Below, in pieces: positions 1-5,116 of a DNA stretch of 9,110 nucleotides (within the stretch, counting starts at the first letter, position 1; each line of letters starts with the position of its first letter). The notes under the pieces were generated by a model. That model was not told the origin of the DNA. It ran no database searches and saw only the letters and a list, made by a program, of their open reading frames with translations. Source of the stretch: Firmicutes bacterium UBA2595 (GTDB taxonomy: Bacteria > Bacillota > Thermincolia > Thermincolales > UBA2595); contig DDKP01000143.1 of NCBI GenBank assembly GCA_002339745.1, forward strand, positions 1-9,110, given 5' to 3'. Both the position numbers and the translations under genes were made by a program.

Positions 1-186
1 ATGGACGAAGGAATTGTCGCCGCAGCCAAAGACAAAAACAATTATGCCATTGTAGTCACAAAAAAAGCGGATGACTATGGTTTAATCACTGTTCCTTCCC
101 TCAAGCCGGTTATCAAAATACCTGCTTTTGCCTTTCTGTTCCTGCTAGGCCATGCGGAACGCGAAGGCTACAGAGGTTATAATTAG
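1..186 (+). CDS. Hypothetical protein, probably the C-terminal part of a gene entering from the left
   Basis: An open frame of 61 codons runs from the first base to a TAG at 184-186. It begins with ATG exactly at the window edge, so I cannot tell whether this is the true start or an internal methionine, and no ribosome binding site can be seen. The protein has a mixed N-terminal half and a short hydrophobic patch (PAFAFLFLLG, about residues 41-50), too short to call a membrane helix with confidence. I recognise no family. The strong hairpin directly after the stop, with a T-rich tail on this strand, supports it being the real end of a plus-strand gene that converges on hemY. Confidence 0.5.
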   Translation: MDEGIVAAAKDKNNYAIVVTKKADDYGLITVPSLKPVIKIPAFAFLFLLGHAEREGYRGYN

Positions 187-222
187 CAGCCGGGTCCCGC
201 TTAATGCGGTACCCGGCTGTTT
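187..222 (+). terminator. Hairpin terminator between convergent genes
   Basis: The arms CAGCCGGGTCCCGC (187-200) and GCGGTACCCGGCTG (206-219) pair at 13 of 14 positions around a TTAAT loop and are followed by TTTATTCT. It sits one base after the TAG of the plus-strand gene. The same hairpin read on the minus strand lies 25 bases beyond the hemY stop, but there it is followed by CTAATTATA, a poorer T-tract. It is therefore best as a plus-strand terminator and may also serve the heme operon. Confidence 0.8.
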
Positions 223-246
223 ATTCTCCACTCACCATTCTCCACT
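223..246. repeat. Short direct repeat ATTCTCCACT
   Basis: The 10-mer ATTCTCCACT occurs at 223-232 and again at 237-246, a 14-base period, between the terminator hairpin and the hemY stop codon; the second copy runs into the hemY stop. No function is evident. Confidence 0.5.
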
Positions 247-1699
247 AATACTCCCCGCTGGCTGCCGCCCGCTGACCGCTGTTTTGCAGATAAGCCAGCG
301 TCTTTTCCGCAGCCTGGCTACCAACATTGATACAGTCACCGATACCCACGCCACGGTATGAACCACCTACGACATAAAAACCGGGGTTAGCCGCTGTCCT
401 GGCTTCAATGTTAGCAACCCGCTCGAGGTGCCCAACCGTATACTGGGGCATGCCTTTGACCCAACGGTAAATCTTATACATGACCGGTTGAGCAGTGAGA
501 CCCACAATATCCCTCAGCTCGTTCAGCACCATTTTCAGCATCGATTCATCATCCTGAAATACCAATTCCTGGTTTTTCGCTCCCCCTACAAAAGCCCTAA
601 TCAGGACGTAATCATCACCGGGAGTACGGTAATACCATTTGGAAGAGCTGTACGTTGTAGCCTTTATCTTACGCTTCTCAGAAATAGGAACGATAAAACC
701 AAACGCATCGAGGGGCTTGTGAATATCGGAGCGTCTAAAGGCAAGATTGACAGTTGCCGATGTAGCCTGAGGAATTCCGGCCAAATTGTCGGCCATGACT
801 TTATCAAATTCCCTGACGATTTCTGCTGCTTCATGGGCCGGGGCAGTCAATATCACCGCATCTGCTTCAATTGGTTCCAATCCGTCAATATAGACTGTGT
901 ATTTTTCACCGGGTCCCTTTTCAACTTTTGTTACGGTCTTGCCGGTCAGGACTTTCGACTTATCCAACTTCTCAGTAATAGTATCGGTAAGCTCGCCCAT
1001 CCCGCCGATAAAGGTCATAAAGAACGTTTTCTGAGCTTTCCCAGGTTCGGCAGGCTTGGGCTTGGGAGTGTTCTTCCGGGCAGCCAGCATAGCCCTGATG
1101 AGGCTCCCGTATTTCTGTTCCATTTGAATGAACCTGGGAAAACTGGCCTTCAGGCTCATCTGGTCGGGGTCTCCCGCATGAATCCCCCCTATCAGGGGCT
1201 CGGCTATTTTATCGAGGGCTTCTTTCCCCAGCCTCCGTGTCACAAAACTTCCCAGGGTTTCATCTTCTCCTGTCCTGTTGGGGGGAATGAAGAGGTCAAA
1301 GGCCATGCGTATTTTGCCCGGCCAGGAAATAAGAGGGCTAAAGGCGAAAGGTATTAACTTGGTCGGTACGAGGCCCATCAGACCATCTGGAAGTTTGTTC
1401 AACCTCCTGTCAGCGTACACGTATGTTCTTTTGCTGGCCTCGTTACTGCCCATCAGCCGGTGCTCTATTCCAAGTTCCCGGGCCATCTGGGCAACCCAGG
1501 GTTTTTCGGAAAGGAAGCAATCAGGGCCACCTTCGACGATGTAACCGTCTATCTTTTCAGTCAGTATCTTGCCGCCCAGCCGGCTGTCCTTTTCAACCAG
1601 GAGATAATCAATCTTTTCCCCGGATTCCCTGGCTTTCTGCAGGATGTAAGCTGCCGACAGACCGGTGATTCCTCCTCCTATAACTACTACCTTTTTCAT
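245..1699 (-). CDS. hemY: HemY-type proto/coproporphyrinogen oxidase (FAD-dependent)
   Basis: A 484-residue protein of the flavin-dependent HemY family, which oxidises protoporphyrinogen IX or, in Gram-positive bacteria, coproporphyrinogen III to the porphyrin with oxygen as usual acceptor (also called cgoX). An N-terminal dinucleotide-binding motif, GGGITGLSAAY, starts at residue 8, followed by an acidic residue after the second strand (LLVEKDSRLGGK). The C-terminal FAD motif GVGIGDCI is at residues 450-457. Length is normal for the family (about 470). The ATG at 1699 is preceded by GGGGTGAT, a good ribosome binding site. It is the last gene of the MarR-hemE-hemH-hemY operon, 69 bases after hemH. 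Neighbouring hemE and hemH without a coproporphyrinogen decarboxylase favour coproporphyrinogen III as substrate, which is inference. Confidence 0.95.
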   Translation of the reverse strand: MKKVVVIGGGITGLSAAYILQKARESGEKIDYLLVEKDSRLGGKILTEKIDGYIVEGGPDCFLSEKPWVAQMARELGIEHRLMGSNEASKRTYVYADRRLNKLPDGLMGLVPTKLIPFAFSPLISWPGKIRMAFDLFIPPNRTGEDETLGSFVTRRLGKEALDKIAEPLIGGIHAGDPDQMSLKASFPRFIQMEQKYGSLIRAMLAARKNTPKPKPAEPGKAQKTFFMTFIGGMGELTDTITEKLDKSKVLTGKTVTKVEKGPGEKYTVYIDGLEPIEADAVILTAPAHEAAEIVREFDKVMADNLAGIPQATSATVNLAFRRSDIHKPLDAFGFIVPISEKRKIKATTYSSSKWYYRTPGDDYVLIRAFVGGAKNQELVFQDDESMLKMVLNELRDIVGLTAQPVMYKIYRWVKGMPQYTVGHLERVANIEARTAANPGFYVVGGSYRGVGIGDCINVGSQAAEKTLAYLQNSGQRAAASGEY

Positions 1700-1712
1700 C
1701 CCTAATCACCCC

Positions 1713-1730
1713 ATCAAGTTATAATTTGAT
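1713..1730. repeat. Imperfect palindrome upstream of hemY
   Basis: ATCAAGTTATAATTTGAT matches its own reverse complement at 16 of 18 positions. It lies in the 69-base hemH-hemY gap just before the hemY ribosome binding site. It could be an operator or a weak RNA hairpin, and AT-richness makes chance plausible. It does not match the TTTACA-NN-TGTAAA sites in front of the operon. Confidence 0.35.
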
Positions 1731-1768
1731 TGTTCTACCATGTGTATTGTGAACTTATAGTATACGGG

Positions 1769-2695
1769 TTAATCCGCTTTCTCCAGCACTGCAGCCGCCA
1801 GCGCCCGGATAAACATCCCTGAAGTATTGAGAGAGACTGATCTGTGGAAATTCAGCCCCAGGGAATCGGCATACTTTCTCTGGGCAATATCGATATCATA
1901 CAGGGTCTCTATGTGGTCCGAAACAAATCCGATTGGAACGACCAGCACATCAGTGAACCCCTGCCGGCTGATATCTTCCATCACTTCTTCAACCATAGGC
2001 CCCAGCCATTCACCCTGCCCCCCGCCTTTACTCTGGTAAGCAGCCCGCCAGCAGTTCAGCCCAAGCCGTTCTACAATCCGGTTGACGGTACAATTAAACT
2101 GTTCGGCATACGGGTCGCCATCTTGTATATAAGTTAACGGGAGGGAATGAGCGCTGAAGATTACCTGCACATCATCTCTCCTGTCGGCGGGAAACCGATT
2201 TAGACCTTGAGTTATCTTCTCTGCTACCGCTTCGATGAACAGGGGGTTATCATAAAACGGACCGGTTTTTACCACTTTGAGAGAATGTCCCGCCACGGAA
2301 GCAGCCACTCTATCCAGTTCCTCCATGTATGCGCCGGCGCTTACGCGGGAGTAAAACGGCGACAGGCTGAGGGCATATATGGTTTCGGCCCTTTCTTCAA
2401 GAAGCTTATCTACACCCTCCTTAATAAAGGGACGCCAGTAGCGCATTCCGACCGTCACCCTGTAATTCTGTCCCTGCTCCCGCAGGTATTCTTCCAACTT
2501 GGCGGCTTGTTCGGCAGTAATACCCGGGAGAGGAGACCGACCGCCAATCAGGTCGTACCTGGCTTTAATCTTGTTTACTAAAGCGGGCGGTGGAGTTCTT
2601 CCCCCCATGAGGTTCTTCATGAAAGGCTCGACAGCCTCGGGCGAATCGGGCCCTCCGAATGCAAGCAGCAGTATGCCTTTGGGATTTTCATTCAC
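1769..2695 (-). CDS. hemH: Ferrochelatase (probably coproporphyrin ferrochelatase)
   Basis: Inserts ferrous iron into the porphyrin ring in the cytoplasm; in the Gram-positive route the product is coproheme (alternative name cpfC). I choose the GTG at 2695, which has a strong upstream GGGAGGG; the resulting 308 residues match the family (B. subtilis HemH is about 310). Visible motifs: LLLAFGGPDSP at 9-19, IGGRSPL at 50-56, FSAHSLP with the catalytic His at 183, YQSKGGGQGEWLGP at 220-233, and GFVSDHIETLYDID with a conserved Glu at 263. There are no C-terminal cysteines for an iron-sulfur cluster. Residue 13 is Phe where the B. subtilis enzyme has Tyr13. An upstream in-frame ATG (2764) would run into the hemE coding region and adds residues without family similarity. 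It follows hemE by 28 bases. Confidence 0.95.
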   Translation of the reverse strand: MNENPKGILLLAFGGPDSPEAVEPFMKNLMGGRTPPPALVNKIKARYDLIGGRSPLPGITAEQAAKLEEYLREQGQNYRVTVGMRYWRPFIKEGVDKLLEERAETIYALSLSPFYSRVSAGAYMEELDRVAASVAGHSLKVVKTGPFYDNPLFIEAVAEKITQGLNRFPADRRDDVQVIFSAHSLPLTYIQDGDPYAEQFNCTVNRIVERLGLNCWRAAYQSKGGGQGEWLGPMVEEVMEDISRQGFTDVLVVPIGFVSDHIETLYDIDIAQRKYADSLGLNFHRSVSLNTSGMFIRALAAAVLEKAD

Positions 2696-2723
2696 AAGAC
2701 TACCCTCCCTCAGCCTGAACCTT

Positions 2724-3755
2724 TTAGCGCCGGCTGTATTTATGCACTGCTTCCACAAGGGCAATCACATTTTCCACAGGGGTGTCCTTGTTGATACCGT
2801 GACCGAGATTGAAGATATGACCCGGCCTGTTCCCGGCCATCTCAAGAATTCGCTTGACTTTTTCCTCAATAAGTTTAGGTGGCGCAAAGAGTGTAAAAGG
2901 ATCCAGGTTGCCCTGTATGGCCCTGTCATAACCTATTCTTCTCCATGCCTCGTCCAGGTTTATCCTCCAGTCAATACCGATAACGTCCCCTCCTGCTTCC
3001 GTCACCAGTTCCAGCATGGAGGAAGCATTATTGGCAAAATGTATTACCGGTACTCCTTCCTCTTTGAGGCCATCCAATACATACTTGGAATAAGGGAGAA
3101 CATAAGTTGCATAGTCATCGGGCGAGAGTGCGCCTACCCAGGAATCAAACATCTGGACAGCCTGGGCCCCTGCTTTTATCTGAGCCTTCAGGTATCTCAG
3201 AAGAACCTCAGAAATTTTCTCCATCAGGGCATCCCAAATTTCGGGCGACTGAAGCATCATGGTCTTGCAATTCTTATAATCCCTGGAACCTCCGCCTTCA
3301 ATGATATAGCTGGCAATGGTAAACGGGGCTCCCGAGAAACCTATCAAGGGCACTTTTCCGGCAAGTTCTTTCCTGATCAGCCGGATAGCTTCCATAACGT
3401 AGGGTGTTGCCTCTTCAGCTTCCAGGATACTTATTTTGTTTACATCCTCCTGGGACCTGACAGGATTTGCTATTACCGGGCCTTCGTTCTTGGCAAAGCT
3501 CAATTTTATGCCCATGCCTTCCAGCGGCAGAAGAATGTCGGCAAACAGAATAGCCGCATCAACCCCCAGCCTGTTGATAGGCTGTAGGGTCACTTCAGCA
3601 GCCAGTTCCGGTGTTTTGCACATTGTGAGAAAATCATATTTGTTTCTGATTTCCATGTATTCAGACATATAACGTCCTGCCTGGCGCATCAACCATACGG
3701 GTGTGCAATCTACCTGCTCTCTCCGGCAGGCTTTTAAGAACCGGTTATTTTGCAT
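2724..3755 (-). CDS. hemE: Uroporphyrinogen III decarboxylase
   Basis: Converts uroporphyrinogen III to coproporphyrinogen III by removing four carboxyl groups; cytoplasmic and cofactor-free. The 343-residue length is typical. Signature motifs: PVWLMRQAGRYM at 19-30 (substrate-binding arginines), FADIL with the catalytic Asp at about 73, GFSGAPFT at 139-146 followed by the conserved Tyr at 150, FDSWVGALSP at 203-212, GNLDP at 282-286 and NLGHGI with the conserved His at 319. The ATG at 3755 lies 9 bases after AAGGAGG; a TTG at 3758 is 6 bases away and cannot be excluded, differing by one residue. It is the second gene of the operon, starting 61 bases after the MarR stop codon and sharing its promoter; the gap holds no obvious terminator. 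Confidence 0.97.
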   Translation of the reverse strand: MQNNRFLKACRREQVDCTPVWLMRQAGRYMSEYMEIRNKYDFLTMCKTPELAAEVTLQPINRLGVDAAILFADILLPLEGMGIKLSFAKNEGPVIANPVRSQEDVNKISILEAEEATPYVMEAIRLIRKELAGKVPLIGFSGAPFTIASYIIEGGGSRDYKNCKTMMLQSPEIWDALMEKISEVLLRYLKAQIKAGAQAVQMFDSWVGALSPDDYATYVLPYSKYVLDGLKEEGVPVIHFANNASSMLELVTEAGGDVIGIDWRINLDEAWRRIGYDRAIQGNLDPFTLFAPPKLIEEKVKRILEMAGNRPGHIFNLGHGINKDTPVENVIALVEAVHKYSRR

Positions 3756-3816
3756 CAATGCCGTCCTCCTTGATTTTAATTAAGTTTATTTTATCCCAAA
3801 CCTGGGTACAACACCC

Positions 3817-4230
3817 CTAATCCTCGGCCAAAGTTCTCAACAGGAGCCTGATTCCCCTGACGACAACTTCCTGTTCTTTGATAGACATCCTATCAAAGAC
3901 TTCCTTTATAACTCTGTCCCGGTGCCTCTCCAGGGACTCCATCAACTTTCTCCCTTCCTGGGTCAGTTCAAGCCAGTGGACCCGCCGGTCGTTTTCGTCC
4001 TGCTTTTTGTGGATCCATCCTTTTTCTTCGAGTCTCCTGAGAAGCCTCGCGGCAGCCGGGAGTTTGCTATTGATGTGACTGGACATTTCACCGACAGTCA
4101 CAGGCCCGCGCCCGATAATACGCAACACCCTGAACTGCTGGGCTGTAACGTCAGACTCACCGTAAATCTTGGGACCCATCAGGACCATAATTTGAGGAAA
4201 TAATTCGCTGAATTCCTGGTATGGCTGCAT
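3817..4230 (-). CDS. MarR-family transcriptional regulator, probable repressor of the heme operon
   Basis: A 137-residue winged helix-turn-helix protein. The DNA-binding core covers about residues 28-92: a recognition-helix region (VTVGEMSSHINSKLPAAARLL, in two parts across 44-64), then RRLEEKGWIHK and a wing with the MarR hallmark DENDRRVHWLELT (78-90). N- and C-terminal helices would form the dimer interface. The ATG at 4230 has AGGTGA five bases upstream and is preferred; an in-frame GTG at 4239 has a weaker AGGG nearby and would add three residues. It is first in the operon with hemE, hemH and hemY, and three identical-type palindromes surround its promoter, so autoregulation is likely. 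The inducer is unknown; heme, a porphyrin or an oxidant are only guesses. Confidence 0.9.
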   Translation of the reverse strand: MQPYQEFSELFPQIMVLMGPKIYGESDVTAQQFRVLRIIGRGPVTVGEMSSHINSKLPAAARLLRRLEEKGWIHKKQDENDRRVHWLELTQEGRKLMESLERHRDRVIKEVFDRMSIKEQEVVVRGIRLLLRTLAED

Positions 4231-4269
4231 CGCTTTCACCTACCCTATATAAATGCAATGACAAAGTAG

Positions 4270-4283
4270 TTTACACCTGTAAA
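4270..4283. promoter_or_regulatory. Putative MarR operator O1 (leader)
   Basis: TTTACACCTGTAAA is a perfect 6-bp inverted repeat with a 2-bp centre. It lies downstream of the predicted transcription start, in the 5' leader of the MarR-heme mRNA, 39 bases before the preferred MarR start codon. It shares AGTTTACA-Y-CTGTAAA with O2, and its centre is 31 bp from that of O2, close to three helical turns. Confidence 0.75.
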
Positions 4284-4300
4284 GCTATAAGTAATAAAAG

Positions 4301-4314
4301 TTTACATCTGTAAA
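4301..4314. promoter_or_regulatory. Putative MarR operator O2 (over the transcription start)
   Basis: TTTACATCTGTAAA has the same 6-2-6 palindrome as O1. Its edge is two bases from the -10 box at 4317-4322 and it covers the predicted start point (about 4310), so a bound dimer would block RNA polymerase. Confidence 0.8.
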
Positions 4315-4316
4315 AT

Positions 4317-4345
4317 ATTATAGCACTTCGGGCTGTTTTTGACAA
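4317..4345 (-). promoter_or_regulatory. Sigma-A promoter of the MarR-hemE-hemH-hemY operon
   Basis: Read on the minus strand: -35 TTGTCA (4345-4340), a 17-base spacer, and -10 TATAAT (4322-4317) preceded by TGC, an extended -10. Five of six and six of six consensus bases match. It points at the MarR gene about 90 bases downstream and is flanked or overlapped by palindromes on both sides. Confidence 0.8.
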
Positions 4346-4346
4346 T

Positions 4347-4376
4347 AAAAAAATTTTACATGTGTAAAATTTTTTT
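4347..4376. promoter_or_regulatory. Putative MarR operator O3 (extended palindrome upstream of -35)
   Basis: The core TTTACATGTGTAAA (4355-4368) sits inside a longer perfect inverted repeat: 14-base arms at 4347-4360 and 4363-4376 around a TG centre. It begins one base upstream of the -35 box. The extra symmetry comes from flanking A and T runs, which could add DNA curvature. It is the most symmetrical of the three sites and may be the highest-affinity one. Confidence 0.75.
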
Positions 4377-4607
4377 GAAAAAAAAGTAAGGAATTCTCAA
4401 ATCCATTACTTCGTTCCTTCTGTTACACCGTTATTATTTGGTCACAATTAACTTGTCTCCATTCTTTAAGGGCGATATCTATTTCCCTTCTCATGGGGAT
4501 TTCCTTCATAAACGTCAGGAAATGAGTTGAGGGGAACCCGCGTAGGGGAATATGCCTAATTCTTCGCACAATCCGTCCGGGCCTGAAAAGTTCCCGCCGG
4601 AGCATAT
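4377..4607. other. Intergenic region without a supported gene
   Basis: Between the operator cluster and the IS relic I see no convincing coding sequence. A 60-codon minus-strand frame (4423-4605) lacks a credible ribosome binding site and family similarity. The segment at about 4530-4607 is noticeably more GC-rich than its surroundings and may be decayed coding DNA of unknown origin. Confidence 0.5.
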
Positions 4608-4621
4608 CCTGAATCCGTGAA
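4608..4621 (+). repeat. Left terminal inverted repeat of the IS relic
   Basis: CCTGAATCCGTGAA; an exact reverse complement of 4992-5005. Identity stops immediately on both sides. Confidence 0.8.
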
Positions 4622-4719
4622 ATAATAATTCAGAAATTGCAGGAATAAGCAGATAATTGGCGAATTTCATAGATATAAGAAGATAAATCAATTTTATCAC
4701 ATTCACCCAGGAGGTATCT

Positions 4720-4911
4720 ATGAAATTTGAACTGTATCAAACAAAAGAATTGCTGACAACCCATGCTGGTTTGGCAATGATTGGCAATATTTTGCCGCAT
4801 ACCAGATTAATACAGAGGTTAAACAAAATGCCCTTACCCGGCATTATCAACCCTCAGATATCTAACAGCGACTGCGCTGTAGGATATATTGGAATAAAAG
4901 GAATCTTTTAA
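4720..4911 (+). pseudogene. IS1380-family transposase, N-terminal fragment
   Basis: A 63-codon frame starts at ATG 4720 with GGAGG seven bases upstream (AGGAGGTATCT). The protein begins MKFELYQTKELLTTHAGLAM and continues through a TRLIQRLN stretch to NPQISNSD. This is the pattern I know from the start of IS1380-family transposases (an LLT-x-x-AGLA segment, then an arginine/leucine-rich helix, then a conserved I-S-x-x-D and a hydrophobic helix followed by a GKxDFxxIE segment). Here the frame breaks off after YIGIKGIF, exactly where that segment should follow, and the DDE catalytic domain is absent. The fragment is non-functional. Family assignment is from memory of the N-terminal pattern. Confidence 0.75.
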
Positions 4912-4991
4912 CTCACGATAGAAATAATGTGCTAACATATATTGGTAAATGAATGCTGGTAGTAGCCCTCTAAATCAAAAAAACATGGAAC

Positions 4992-5005
4992 TTCACGGAT
5001 TCAGG
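4992..5005 (-). repeat. Right terminal inverted repeat of the IS relic
   Basis: TTCACGGATTCAGG; an exact reverse complement of 4608-4621. Confidence 0.8.
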
Positions 5006-5077
5006 TCTTTATCTTTTTTCCTTTAATTTTCCAACATTTTTTGTTGCGTTTCGACAAGTTTGGAAATCGACGAACAT

Positions 5078-5108
5078 AAAAACAACGGCCTCATCAGCCG
5101 TTGTTTTT
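5078..5108 (-). terminator. Bidirectional terminator after the NAPRTase gene
   Basis: Perfect 12-base arms, AAAAACAACGGC (5078-5089) and GCCGTTGTTTTT (5097-5108), surround a 7-base loop. Each arm provides a run of five T on the exiting strand. It starts eight bases beyond the NAPRTase stop codon, so it mainly ends the minus-strand transcript. Confidence 0.9.
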
Positions 5109-5116
5109 CTCCAACA

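Larger units (their letters stand above)
4608..5005 (+). mobile_element. Internally deleted IS1380-like insertion sequence (398-bp relic)
   Basis: Perfect 14-base terminal inverted repeats, CCTGAATCCGTGAA at 4608-4621 and TTCACGGATTCAGG at 4992-5005, enclose a ribosome binding site and the first 63 codons of an IS1380-like transposase. Full IS1380 elements are roughly 1.6-1.7 kb, so most of the transposase is missing. The bases next to the ends (ATAT on the left, TCTT on the right) are not a direct repeat, so no target duplication is visible. With ends intact but no catalytic domain, it could move only if a full-length relative supplied transposase, making it MITE-like. Confidence 0.75.

Noticed and set aside
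1756..1765. TTATAGTATA shared between the hemH end and the citrate synthase promoter region (near 7582)
   Set aside because: A 10-base AT-rich match is expected by chance in a 9-kb window and one copy lies beside a stop codon without promoter context.
2696..2764. Extension of hemH to ATG 2764
   Set aside because: It overlaps hemE, adds 23 residues absent from the family, and the GTG at 2695 has a much better ribosome binding site and gives the normal length.
2499..3587. Long plus-strand open frame of 362 codons
   Set aside because: It lies opposite hemE and hemH, whose family motifs are unmistakable on the minus strand, and its translation shows no coherent family pattern. The same applies to plus-strand frames at 428-1357 and 5651-6439 opposite hemY and NAPRTase.
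4423..4605. Minus-strand frame of 60 codons, arginine-rich
   Set aside because: No good ribosome binding site, no recognised domain, and it would begin at the edge of the IS relic. A PGRIVRRIRHI stretch faintly recalled the basic C-terminus of some transposases, but it lies outside the inverted repeats and the resemblance is too weak to claim.
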